Source: Actinomycetota bacterium (GTDB lineage Bacteria; Actinomycetota; Thermoleophilia; Solirubrobacterales; 70-9). Taken from it: 64,000 nt of DNA. The stretch covers positions 106,169 through 170,168 of the forward strand of contig VAYN01000012.1 in assembly GCA_005885405.1 (NCBI GenBank). The letters are read 5' to 3'. Within the stretch, counting starts at the first letter, position 1, and the number at the start of each line of letters is the position of its first letter. Below the pieces are notes generated by a model, which was not told where the DNA came from, did not search any database, and was given only the letters and a program-made list of their open reading frames with translations. The translations under genes were made by a program, and so were the position numbers. Positions 51,152 through 58,339 of this stretch are shown here, one piece after another.

Positions 51152-51649
51152 TCACCGGAAGCAACCCCGTTCCTGATCGTCGTCTTCATCCTCTTGCCGG
51201 AGACGGCGCTGTCGCTCCGAGATTTCGTGCTCCTGTTGCACCGCACGCTTGAGGCGCTGCTGGAACTCTGGATCAGCCCGCCGTGCGGCGATGTGCCTTT
51301 CGATCGCCGCTCGCGCATCCTCCGAAACGGGTGCATCCTCGGCTCCACCACCACCGATAGGCATCCCGGGGTTCGTCGGCATCCCCAACAAGCCCTCACC
51401 GAATAGCAGCCGTTTGAAATGAAGGGCGGGGCGGCTGGGTTGCAAACAGAATCCGTCGCTAAAGACGAGGCCCTCGTCGTCAAGCCTGCGGAGGGCGCGG
51501 GCGAGAGCGATGCCTCCGGTGAGGGTCTGAGGGTTCGGGAGGAGCCGATTCGCGACGGTCGGCAGCGTCAGCACTTCGGGATGCTCGCGAAGGACAAGGG
51601 CCAAAATGGCAAGCTGCATTTCAAGATCGCATCCGGCCGAAGAAGTCAT
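51152..51649 (-). CDS. hypothetical protein, last gene of XRE operon
   Basis: A 165-residue protein. The first 75 residues resemble a winged helix (MQLAILALVLREHPEVLTL, then IALARALRRLDDEGLVF). The C-terminal third is a charged coiled segment rich in Arg/Glu (EHEISERQRRLRQEDEDDD). Its start overlaps the XRE gene upstream by four bases. Probably a DNA-binding accessory protein. Confidence 0.6.
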   Translation of the reverse strand: MTSSAGCDLEMQLAILALVLREHPEVLTLPTVANRLLPNPQTLTGGIALARALRRLDDEGLVFSDGFCLQPSRPALHFKRLLFGEGLLGMPTNPGMPIGGGGAEDAPVSEDARAAIERHIAARRADPEFQQRLKRAVQQEHEISERQRRLRQEDEDDDQERGCFR

Positions 51650-51960
51650 TGACCCCGGCCCCCTTTCCTAAGTAGAGGGGAGGCCGGGGATTCGACATAG
51701 AAGTCACCGTCAACGTGATAGCCCGCGCGCCACTCCAGCCCGGCGAGAAGTACGCAGGGCGACTGGTTCGTAGCGGCGGCGAGTTTCAGGATGGTGTCCG
51801 CTCGCACCATTCGCTGACCTAGCTCGATGGCGCCGATGGCGGTGCGGGCCATCCCTACGGCGGCGGCCAATTCGCCTTGCGTGAGAAAGCCCGCCCGGCG
51901 CCGGCTCCGCCAGAGGTTCCGGCCGAACCGCTCGCCGAGCGGGGTCAACCTCACGTCCAT
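51646..51960 (-). CDS. XRE-family regulator
   Basis: A 104-residue protein with a clear helix-turn-helix: RFGRNLWRSRRRAGFLTQGE, then AVGMARTAIGAIELGQR and ADTILKLAAAT. The C-terminus is a short tail. It overlaps the upstream double-XRE gene by one base and the downstream gene by four. Likely part of a relay of repressors controlling the element. Confidence 0.8.
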   Translation of the reverse strand: MDVRLTPLGERFGRNLWRSRRRAGFLTQGELAAAVGMARTAIGAIELGQRMVRADTILKLAAATNQSPCVLLAGLEWRAGYHVDGDFYVESPASPLLRKGGRGQ

Positions 51961-52742
51961 CAGGTCTCACCCCTCCCGGCGATCCTGCGCACCTCGCGCA
52001 TCCACTCTTCCCTCGCCGCCCGCCGGGGGGCGGCCACCTTCTCGATGAGGACGGCCAGATCGGAGCCATCACCGTCGAGGGCCTTGCAGATCTCGCGAAA
52101 CATGCGGAGGGCTGGGTTGGAGCATTCGGCCTCCTCGAGCTGGGCGATGAAGGCGGCGGTGGTGGGAGCCTTCGAAGCGAGCTGATCGCGGGTCAAGCCA
52201 CGCTCCTCCCGCAGCGCTTTCAAGGCCGCCCCCGCCCGCACCAACCACGATTGATCGGGGGGCTGGTGACGAGGGCCCTCCGGCGCGTCGTCGCTCAACG
52301 CATCGAGGATATCTCGCTCGTGCGGGTCTTCCCCCATTTGTCTGAGGCGGTCCTTAAACCGCTCCCTGCTCTCGTAGCCGACAGGCGATATTCGGAACCC
52401 GCCCGGAAGGTCGAAATCAAGCACCTCGTAGCCGCTCATCTCAGCGATGGCAGGTGGGGTCTCGTAACTTTCATGCCGGGGCGGGTCCCACCACAGCCAA
52501 GCTACGAGCTGGCACGTGCTGACTTCCAGACCTGCGGCCAGCACGAGGATCGTGTCGAGGCGGGGCACCTGCTCGCCGCGTTCGATCTTGCTGAGAACTT
52601 GGCGCCTCATCCCGATGCGCGCTGCAAGCTCCTGCTGCTGGAGACCGGCTTCGATCCGAAGCCAGACAACATTCGCGCCGAATCGCTCGCCCATCGTCCA
52701 CTGTTTCATCACCCAGGCGTCTTCGATGCCGAGGCCGCTCAT
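51960..52742 (-). CDS. regulator with two XRE helix-turn-helix domains
   Basis: A 260-residue protein. The first HTH is near the N-terminus (FGANVVWLRIEAGLQQQEL, MRRQVLSKIERGEQVPRLDT). A middle region of about 80 residues follows (LDFDLPGGFRISPVGYESRE). The second HTH (ALKALREERGLTRDQLASKA, FIAQLEEAECSNPALRMF) is near the C-terminus. The tandem arrangement could bridge two operators. The start overlaps the upstream stop as ATGA. Confidence 0.8.
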   Translation of the reverse strand: MSGLGIEDAWVMKQWTMGERFGANVVWLRIEAGLQQQELAARIGMRRQVLSKIERGEQVPRLDTILVLAAGLEVSTCQLVAWLWWDPPRHESYETPPAIAEMSGYEVLDFDLPGGFRISPVGYESRERFKDRLRQMGEDPHERDILDALSDDAPEGPRHQPPDQSWLVRAGAALKALREERGLTRDQLASKAPTTAAFIAQLEEAECSNPALRMFREICKALDGDGSDLAVLIEKVAAPRRAAREEWMREVRRIAGRGET

Positions 52743-53104
52743 TTCGAGCCCCCCTTCGGGGGCGGGTCAAGCTGGATAGCCAACCCCATGAGCAGCTCGC
52801 AGGGCTCCGTTTCAAGCGCCCCTCCGAGCCTGACGATGGTGTCGAGCCGCGGGGTCCGGCGGCCCCTCTCCAACAAGCTGATCTCGCTACGGGTCAGCCC
52901 TGCGCGGTCGGCGGCGCCCTCTTGGGAAAGGCCCCGCCCCCGGCGCAGCACTACTAGGTTCTCGGCGAACATGCGCGGGACCTCCGCGCTCGCCTTGGAC
53001 TGCGCGATGGTCCGCGGCGGACGCTCCCGCAGACTCGTCACCGCTTCAACCCACTTCGGATCGGGCTCCGGCACGTCGAAACCGAGATTTAGGTTCAGGT
53101 CCAT
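52739..53104 (-). CDS. XRE-family regulator
   Basis: A 121-residue protein with an N-terminal extension of about 45 residues and an HTH: FAENLVVLRRGRGLSQEGAA, then GLTRSEISLLERGRRTPRL. It is paralogous to the other two XRE proteins in the operon. A 6-base gap separates it from the upstream winged-helix gene, and a 4-base overlap from the downstream gene. Confidence 0.8.
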   Translation of the reverse strand: MDLNLNLGFDVPEPDPKWVEAVTSLRERPPRTIAQSKASAEVPRMFAENLVVLRRGRGLSQEGAADRAGLTRSEISLLERGRRTPRLDTIVRLGGALETEPCELLMGLAIQLDPPPKGGSK

Positions 53105-53110
53105 CGCTTC

Positions 53111-53419
53111 TCACGCCCCTTCCTGAAGCTCGGAGAATCGAATCGCCGCCCGGGTTGGGCGCACGGACTCGCCTTCGGGCAGGACGGGGTGGAGGAGACC
53201 GGCGGCTGCGAGTTCGCGGATTGCCCGCTCATTCGCATCGACCGTCGTGTCGGTCGGCCTACCGCCGGTCATTTCGCGGATCAGCTCGGCCTTGGTGAGC
53301 GTGCTCGGGTGGAGATCGAGCACCTGGCCGAGTACCGCGCGCTCCTGATGATGGTCTTCTTCGTACGTGGTCTGGAACCGCTGAGTCGTGCCGCGGTCCG
53401 TAGGGTTAGAACCAGCCAT
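53111..53419 (-). CDS. winged-helix-like small protein, first gene of XRE operon
   Basis: A 102-residue protein from ATG 53419. The N-terminus is polar (MAGSNPTDRGTTQRFQTTYE), and residues 30-90 form a winged-helix pattern: AVLGQVLDLHPSTLTKAELI, ERAIRELAAAGLLH and RPTRAAIRFSELQ. It leads a five-gene minus-strand operon. The region upstream (53420-53604) contains the 21-bp inverted repeat. No good ribosome-binding site is seen. Confidence 0.65.
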   Translation of the reverse strand: MAGSNPTDRGTTQRFQTTYEEDHHQERAVLGQVLDLHPSTLTKAELIREMTGGRPTDTTVDANERAIRELAAAGLLHPVLPEGESVRPTRAAIRFSELQEGA

Positions 53420-53502
53420 TAGGGAGGTACCGCCTTCCTTTTGGTCAGGTCTCCGGCGGCGTTGCCGCGCCGTCCGGAGGCCGCTTATGTTCTCGTGGGG
53501 GT

Positions 53503-53592
53503 GGACGCGATTCCTCGGGGGCCAGAACCGCGGCGGCCGGGTCCCCACCCACCGCCGCGCGGCTCACGCCCGGCCCCCGAGGAATCGCGTCC
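53503..53592. repeat. perfect 21-bp inverted repeat with structured 48-base loop
   Basis: The arm at 53503-53523 (starting GGACGCGATTCC) is the exact reverse complement of 53572-53592. The 48-base loop contains a second stem, CGCGGCGG (53529-53536) with CCGCCGCG (53552-53559). It lies 12 bases after the stop of the histone-H1-like gene on the minus strand and upstream of the XRE operon. It could be a terminator, a structured RNA, or an origin/nick site of the element. Confidence 0.7.
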
Positions 53593-53604
53593 GAGGGCTG
53601 CCGC

Positions 53605-53946
53605 TCAGGCGAGGTCGTATTCCCGCGGCTTCTTGTTGGTCAGCTTCACCTTGCCGGCCTTCTCCAGCCGTTCGAGGCAGTTAGCGATAGCGCCGGGGGA
53701 GCGTTTGATCCCGCGGCCGACGACTCCCGAGGTGGCGGGCAGCTTCGCCCGGTTCCTCTTCATGTAGCCGATCACTAGCCCGTCGAGTGCCCCGGGGCTG
53801 AGGCGGCTGCCGCCGTCGTTTTTGGAGACTTTCGCCCCCGCCGAGGTGCGTTTCGTCTTGGCGCTTTTGCTGCCTTTGCGGGTGCTGCCGCCGGCCTTGC
53901 TTTTGCTGCTTCCGCCGGCCGTGCTTTTGGTTGCGGTGGCGCTCAT
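53605..53946 (-). CDS. histone-H1-like basic tail plus winged helix
   Basis: A 113-residue protein. The first 45 residues are almost only Ser, Lys, Thr, Gly and Ala (for example SKAGGSTRKGSKSAKTKR), a histone H1-like tail. The rest is a winged helix: LVIGYMKRNRAKLPATSGVV, GAIANCLERLEKAGKVKL. It would bind DNA non-specifically through the tail and may organise the element's right end. It is the gene closest to the tRNA. Confidence 0.75.
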   Translation of the reverse strand: MSATATKSTAGGSSKSKAGGSTRKGSKSAKTKRTSAGAKVSKNDGGSRLSPGALDGLVIGYMKRNRAKLPATSGVVGRGIKRSPGAIANCLERLEKAGKVKLTNKKPREYDLA

Positions 53947-54041
53947 CCTCGATCTCCTATTTCCGTTGGGGCGTCGCCGTTGCGATGCCGGTACGGATGT
54001 CTTAGCTCTGGTGGCCGGCCAAAGCGAGCGGAATCAAGGGC

Positions 54042-54094
54042 AATCGACGCGAATCGCCGCATATCTAGCCCCCATCTGCCAGTTTCTGCCAGGT
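54042..54094. repeat. island C right-end tandem sites
   Basis: AATCGACGC (54042-54050) and AATCGCCGC (54052-54060) are ten bases apart, and AATCGCCGCATATC (54052-54065) is the exact reverse complement of the left-end site at 28192-28205. CTGCCAG is then directly repeated, and TTTCTGCCAGGT matches the left-end hairpin's right arm. A GGTTTAAACG stretch follows at both ends. Confidence 0.65.
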
Positions 54095-54168
54095 AGGGGG
54101 CCGATTTTCGGTCTCGGTTTAAACGGATGCCGAAACCCGATCTTGCGACATGCAGGGGGTTTCGCCGA

Positions 54169-54241
54169 TGGAGCTAGGCGGATTCGAACCGCCGACCTCC
54201 TGGGTGCGATCCAGGCGCTCTGCCAGCTGAGCTATAGCCCC
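54169..54241 (-). tRNA. tRNA-Ala (anticodon CGC), integration target
   Basis: A 73-base cloverleaf: acceptor GGGGCTA pairs with TAGCTCC plus discriminator A, D-arm GCTCAGCTGGCAGAGC, anticodon stem CCTGG/CCAGG with loop ATCGCAC (anticodon CGC), and T-arm GGCGGTTCGAATCCGCC. CCA is not encoded. The 3' half is duplicated at 12253, 16789 and 28053, with identity ending in the anticodon loop, as is typical for tyrosine-recombinase targets. The gene is intact because each insertion restores it. Confidence 0.93.
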
Positions 54242-54349
54242 GGGCTTTGCAGGGCGGAAAGTCGGGCTTTCCGTTCCTCGCGGAGAGGAAGGATAGCTGC
54301 AAGGTCTTAGTATCGGGGCCGTTCGTCCCCTGCTTTGAGGAGATCCCTT

Positions 54350-56161
54350 TTGACTGTCTCGTCGCCTTTAGTTGCCGTTCGCGTGTTCTTGGCCCTCTGC
54401 GCGGTCGTTCTGCTCTCGCTTGTCGTCAAGGTTGGCGCTGCGGATGCGGATGCAATCGGCCCGCAGTTCCCGATCAGCTCGGGCAACCATCCTTCCGAAG
54501 GGCTGCAGGCCGGCTTCCAGGATGAGGTCTTCAACGAGAAGACCGGTCAGTATCTGGTCGTCTACGTCGCCGCGACTACGGCCGAAACGGATGACATCTA
54601 CGGCCAGTTCGTCGACGTCAACGGCAACCTCGTCGGCGGCGAGTTCCGGATCTCCACCACCTCGGCCGACCACGGCGAATACAACCCCGCCAGCGTCGGT
54701 TACGACTCGGAGACCGGGCGCTACCTCGTTGCCTGGGACCGCGACGAAACGGTGCAGGCGCGCGTCCTCAACCCGGACGGCAGCCCCGTGACCGGCGAAA
54801 CCCCGATTGCGGCCAAACAGGACGACATTGAGACGGAGGCGATCGCCTACAGCCCCGTCAGCCACGAGTACCTGGTCGCCTGGAAGGCATTTTCCGATGG
54901 TCGCGTCTACGTCCAGCGGTTGAACCAGGACGGCGGTCAGGTCGGCCCTGACGACCAGGTCGTCGGCGGCAGTCCGACGCTGAGAGTTGACGACGCGCTC
55001 GACGTCGCCTACAACGCGACCAGCCTCGAGTACATGGTCGTCTTCAACGCCGAACCCGAAGCCGGCGGCGGCGAGGAGGTCTTCGGCCAGCGCCTCGACC
55101 TTGGAGCGAACCAGATCGGCAAAGACGACTTCCCGATTTCCGAGATGGGCCCCCCGGGCGACGAAAGCACCACCTTCGAAGCTGCTCCGCCGAGCATCGT
55201 CTGGAACTCGAACCTGAACCAGTACCTCGTCGCCTGGCACGGCAACGACGGGGTGCCGCCCTTTGCCACCAACGAGCGCGAGGTCTTCGGCCAGCTGCTC
55301 GCGGCTGACGGGACCCAGATCGGCCCGGACGACTTCCGCATCTCCGACGTTGGCGTTGACGGAGACGCGAAATCCAATGCTTTCCGCCCGCGGATGGCCT
55401 ATGACCCGTTCGGCAACCAGTACCTCGTCGTCTGGCACGGCGACGAGATCATCTCGCCGCTGATCGACAACGAGTTCGAGATCTACGGTCAGTACCTAGC
55501 GGCTGACGGCGCACAAATCGGCAACAACGATTTCCGCATCTCCGACATCCAGCCGGACGGAAACAAAGAATTCTCCGCGAACCGGCCCCAGGTCGCCTAC
55601 AACACCGTCACCTGTGACTACCTCGTCAGCTACTTCAGCGGCGAACCGAACAGCACCGACGACGCCGACTCAGCCGTGTTCGGTCGCCGTGTGGCCGGGT
55701 CGGTGTGTCCGGACCGAGCGGCTCCTGTGCTGAGCGCCCTGAAAGTGACTCCGAAGAAGATCGCTTCCGGGATCAAGCTGAAACGCCGTAAGGCAACGGC
55801 TTCCGCTGCTGCCAAGGCAGCGCCTAAACGGGCAAAAGCTCGCTACACCCTGAGTGAGTCCGCCAATGTTGTCTTCACCGTCGAGCGCAAGGTCCCCGGC
55901 AAGAAAGTGGGCGGTAAATGCCGGAAGCTGAAGAAAGGCGAGAAGCCGGGCGCCCGGCGCTGCGCCCTCTGGGTCAAGACCGGCAAGAAGCTGGAACAGG
56001 GCGCTGTGGCCGGTGCCAACGTCAAGTCGTTCTCGGCCAAATCATTCCGCAAGAAGGGCCTGAAGCCCGGCGCCTACCGCCTCCTCGCGGTGGCCACCGA
56101 CGCCGCTGGCAACGTCTCGGGCCTGGCCCTCGCCAGGTTCAACGTCGTCCAGCCGCGCTGA
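54350..56161 (+). CDS. secreted repeat protein, probable beta-propeller, with basic C-terminal domain
   Basis: A 603-residue exported protein. TTG 54350 is preferred because GAGGAG sits 7 bases upstream, whereas a TTG at 54335 would include that site. A signal peptide (VRVFLALCAVVLLSLVVKV) is followed by at least six repeats of about 50 residues with the pattern GQYLVVYV, then GQF/GQR/GQL, then PDDFRISD, compatible with a beta-propeller. After about residue 450 comes a Lys/Ala-rich linker and a C-terminal beta domain (YTLSESANVVFTVERK and RLLAVATDAAGNVSGLA), common in extracellular proteins of this lineage. It is the first gene outside the island array. Confidence 0.78.
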   Translation: MTVSSPLVAVRVFLALCAVVLLSLVVKVGAADADAIGPQFPISSGNHPSEGLQAGFQDEVFNEKTGQYLVVYVAATTAETDDIYGQFVDVNGNLVGGEFRISTTSADHGEYNPASVGYDSETGRYLVAWDRDETVQARVLNPDGSPVTGETPIAAKQDDIETEAIAYSPVSHEYLVAWKAFSDGRVYVQRLNQDGGQVGPDDQVVGGSPTLRVDDALDVAYNATSLEYMVVFNAEPEAGGGEEVFGQRLDLGANQIGKDDFPISEMGPPGDESTTFEAAPPSIVWNSNLNQYLVAWHGNDGVPPFATNEREVFGQLLAADGTQIGPDDFRISDVGVDGDAKSNAFRPRMAYDPFGNQYLVVWHGDEIISPLIDNEFEIYGQYLAADGAQIGNNDFRISDIQPDGNKEFSANRPQVAYNTVTCDYLVSYFSGEPNSTDDADSAVFGRRVAGSVCPDRAAPVLSALKVTPKKIASGIKLKRRKATASAAAKAAPKRAKARYTLSESANVVFTVERKVPGKKVGGKCRKLKKGEKPGARRCALWVKTGKKLEQGAVAGANVKSFSAKSFRKKGLKPGAYRLLAVATDAAGNVSGLALARFNVVQPR

Positions 56162-56171
56162 ACCGGCCAAA

Positions 56172-56202
56172 GGGTCCGACCGCTGTTTCGGCGGTCGGAC
56201 CC
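56172..56202. terminator. strong hairpin after secreted repeat protein
   Basis: A perfect 12-bp inverted repeat, GGGTCCGACCGC (56172-56183) and its complement (56191-56202), with a 7-base loop, begins 11 bases after the stop codon. There is no clear U-tract. Confidence 0.7.
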
Positions 56203-56287
56203 CGAGGCTGGGAAGTTGCTCGCAGGGCCTCGCACGATCAGGGATAACCGCATAGTCTTTGGCAGCTTCCCCGAGGGAACCTTGAGC

Positions 56288-57202
56288 ATGAGCATCCTCG
56301 ACGACGCAATCCGAGAGCACCTGGAACTGAAGCGCCAGCACGGCGCCGACGAGTCCGAGATCAAACGTCTGGAGGACGAGGCGTTCGGGCCCCCTGGGCG
56401 GCCCGAGGAGCCCGACCCGATGGCCGAGGCGCCGACCGAGTTCATGGCCACCCCGGAGGCGGCCGAGGCTGTTGAGGGCGCGGAGCTGGAGGGTGGCCGT
56501 CGGATCAACATCGCCGACCTGCAGGAGCCGCCGCAGCCGGCCGCCCCGGCCGAGGACCCGGTCCAGGCCGCGCCGCCCGCTGAGGAGGAGCCGCTCGAGG
56601 TCCTCGACGAGGAGCAGGCGATGGAGCACGACGCGGAGGTCGAGCCGCCTGAGCCGGCCCACTCGACCGAAGAGCGCCACGCGATCGCCGAACAGCCGAC
56701 GGAAATGTTCGACATCGAGGCCGAGATGGGGACCGAGGACGCGCCCGCGACCGAGGCTCCCAGCCCCTCCGACGAGGAGATCGTCGAGGAGGAGGCCGCC
56801 GAGCCGCGACTGGCGCCAGTCGAACCGGCGACCGAGATCCACGCGATCCGCACCGAGGCGCCCGAGGAGGCTGCCGCGGACGAGGAGGAAGAGGACGACG
56901 ACTTCTGGAACGAGCAGCGCCTCTCCGACGAGCTCGACCAGGCACTCGAGGCACCGCTCAGCGAGGAGCCGGCCGTGGAGGAGCAGCAGCCGCTCGAGCC
57001 GATCTCAGAGGAGCCCGAGCAACCCGCGCCCCGCGCGGCGGAGCCCGCCCCATCCGAGCCCGAGCAGCAAACCGACTACGACCCGGACACCGGCCACGAG
57101 GACGTGCTCGAAGACACGCCCGAGTTCCTCGAGGACGCCCCGGAGGACGACGAGCTCTGGTTCGAGCAGAAGCCTCCGAAGGACTTCGACTTCGACGACT
57201 AG
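56288..57202 (+). CDS. acidic low-complexity protein
   Basis: A 304-residue protein from ATG 56288 with GAGGGA about 9 bases upstream. The first 35 residues (SILDDAIREHLELKRQHG, then EIKRLEDEAFG) are a conserved-looking helical segment found at the start of some actinobacterial proteins. The remainder is Glu/Pro/Ala-rich, strongly acidic and probably disordered, ending DFDFDD. No transmembrane segment is seen. Function unknown. Confidence 0.65.
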   Translation: MSILDDAIREHLELKRQHGADESEIKRLEDEAFGPPGRPEEPDPMAEAPTEFMATPEAAEAVEGAELEGGRRINIADLQEPPQPAAPAEDPVQAAPPAEEEPLEVLDEEQAMEHDAEVEPPEPAHSTEERHAIAEQPTEMFDIEAEMGTEDAPATEAPSPSDEEIVEEEAAEPRLAPVEPATEIHAIRTEAPEEAAADEEEEDDDFWNEQRLSDELDQALEAPLSEEPAVEEQQPLEPISEEPEQPAPRAAEPAPSEPEQQTDYDPDTGHEDVLEDTPEFLEDAPEDDELWFEQKPPKDFDFDD

Positions 57203-57206
57203 CCAG

Positions 57207-57279
57207 TGGAGCCAGCCGGGTTCGAACCGGCGACCTCCTGCTTGCAAAGCAGGCGCTCTGCCAACTGAGCTATGGCCCC
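57207..57279 (-). tRNA. tRNA-Ala (anticodon TGC)
   Basis: A 73-base cloverleaf with acceptor GGGGCCA/TGGCTCC, anticodon stem CCTGC/GCAGG and loop TTTGCAA (anticodon TGC, UGC in RNA), and T-arm GCCGGTTCGAACCCGGC. No encoded CCA. It lies 46 bases downstream of the lipA stop on the same strand. Unlike the CGC isoacceptor, no fragments of it are seen in the window. Confidence 0.93.
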
Positions 57280-57324
57280 GCAGAGCGGATTGTAGGTGTC
57301 GCGCCCTAGTCAGCAGCCGAGTTC

Positions 57325-58296
57325 TTAAGACGCAAGCAGGCTCTCCGCCCGATGCCCCTCGGGCAGGTTCTGGTCGGCGTGGTAGCTGGAGCGGACCAGG
57401 GGGCCGGCGGCGACGGACTCGAAGCCGAGGTCGTAGGCGGCTTGCTCGAGGGCTTTGAACTCGTCCGGGTGCCAGTAGCGGACTACCGGCAGGTGGTTCT
57501 CGGTCGGGCGCAGGTACTGGCCGACGGTGAGGACCTGGACCTCGTGCTCGCGGAGGAGGCCGAAGGTCTCGACCATCTCCTCGAAGGTCTCGCCGAGGCC
57601 GACCATCAGGCCGGACTTGGTGACGACCTCGTCGCCGCCCATCTCCTTCGCCATCCGCAGGACCCGGGCCGAGCGCAGGAACTCGGAGCCGCGGCGGGCC
57701 AGCGGGTAGAGGCGCGGCACCGTCTCGACGTTGTGGTTGAAGACGTCGGGCCGCTCGTGGACGACCTTCGCCAGCGGCATCTCCTGGCCGCGGAAGTCGG
57801 GGGTGAGGATCTCGACCTTGCACTCCGGCGCCAGCATCCGAATCGAGCGGATGACGCCGACGAAGGCGCTTGCCCCATAGTCGGGGAGGTCGTCGCGGTC
57901 GACCGAGGTGACGACGGCGTGACGCAGCCCCATCGCCTTCACCTGGTTGGCGACGCGTAGCGGCTCCAGCGGGTCGTTCCAGGTCGGCTTGCCGGTCTGC
58001 ACGTTGCAGAAGCCGCAGCGCCTGGTGCAGACGTCGCCCAAGATCATGAAAGTCGCGGTGCCGCGCTCCCAGCACTCACCGACGTTCGGGCAGTTGGCCT
58101 CCTCGCAGACCGTGTGGAGGTTGTCGGAGCCGATCTTCTCCTTCAGCCGCCGATAGTTCGGACCGCCGGGCGCCGGCACCTTCAGCCACGGCGGCTTGCG
58201 TGCGCGCCGGAAGGGGACGGTGCCCTCGGCCTCGGCGGCGGTGCCGCCGGGCTTGGCGCGGGAGCGGGTGACGTGGATGCGATCGGTGCTGGACAC
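57325..58296 (-). CDS. lipA: lipoyl synthase
   Basis: A 323-residue radical-SAM enzyme that inserts two sulfurs into protein-bound octanoyl groups to make lipoyl cofactors. The auxiliary cluster motif is CEEANCPNVGEC and the radical-SAM motif is CTRRCGFCN. Further landmarks are VVTSVDRDDLPD, FNHNVETVPRLY and TVGQYLRP, all diagnostic of LipA; the C-terminal RSSYHAD is intact. It starts with GTG 58296. Same strand and order as lipB with one gene between, so the pair belongs to one lipoate pathway, serving the pyruvate dehydrogenase whose E1-beta gene is nearby. Confidence 0.97.
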   Translation of the reverse strand: MSSTDRIHVTRSRAKPGGTAAEAEGTVPFRRARKPPWLKVPAPGGPNYRRLKEKIGSDNLHTVCEEANCPNVGECWERGTATFMILGDVCTRRCGFCNVQTGKPTWNDPLEPLRVANQVKAMGLRHAVVTSVDRDDLPDYGASAFVGVIRSIRMLAPECKVEILTPDFRGQEMPLAKVVHERPDVFNHNVETVPRLYPLARRGSEFLRSARVLRMAKEMGGDEVVTKSGLMVGLGETFEEMVETFGLLREHEVQVLTVGQYLRPTENHLPVVRYWHPDEFKALEQAAYDLGFESVAAGPLVRSSYHADQNLPEGHRAESLLAS

Positions 58297-58339
58297 CGAC
58301 GCCTACGTTAGCTGGAGCGCCGCGCCGCCCGGGTCCGTG

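Larger units (their letters stand above)
28053..54210. mobile_element. Island C: integrase-bearing tRNA-Ala island with defence cargo
   Basis: Bounded by the 44-base repeat at 28053 and by the intact tRNA-Ala(CGC) at its right end. It carries the only integrase and excisionase-like genes of the three islands, near the tRNA as expected, and a long cargo of STAND, HEPN and helicase genes. Its two ends share an exact 14-base site in inverted orientation (28192-28205 and 54052-54065), tandem partial sites at 10-base spacing, and TTTCTGCCAGGT. A truncated oxidoreductase gene next to the excisionase suggests the cargo was assembled in more than one step, so the island may be composite. Confidence 0.7.

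Noticed and set aside
46652..53946. Prophage interpretation of the integrase region
   Set aside because: No capsid, tail, terminase, lysis or replication gene is recognisable; it looks like an island or satellite-type module.
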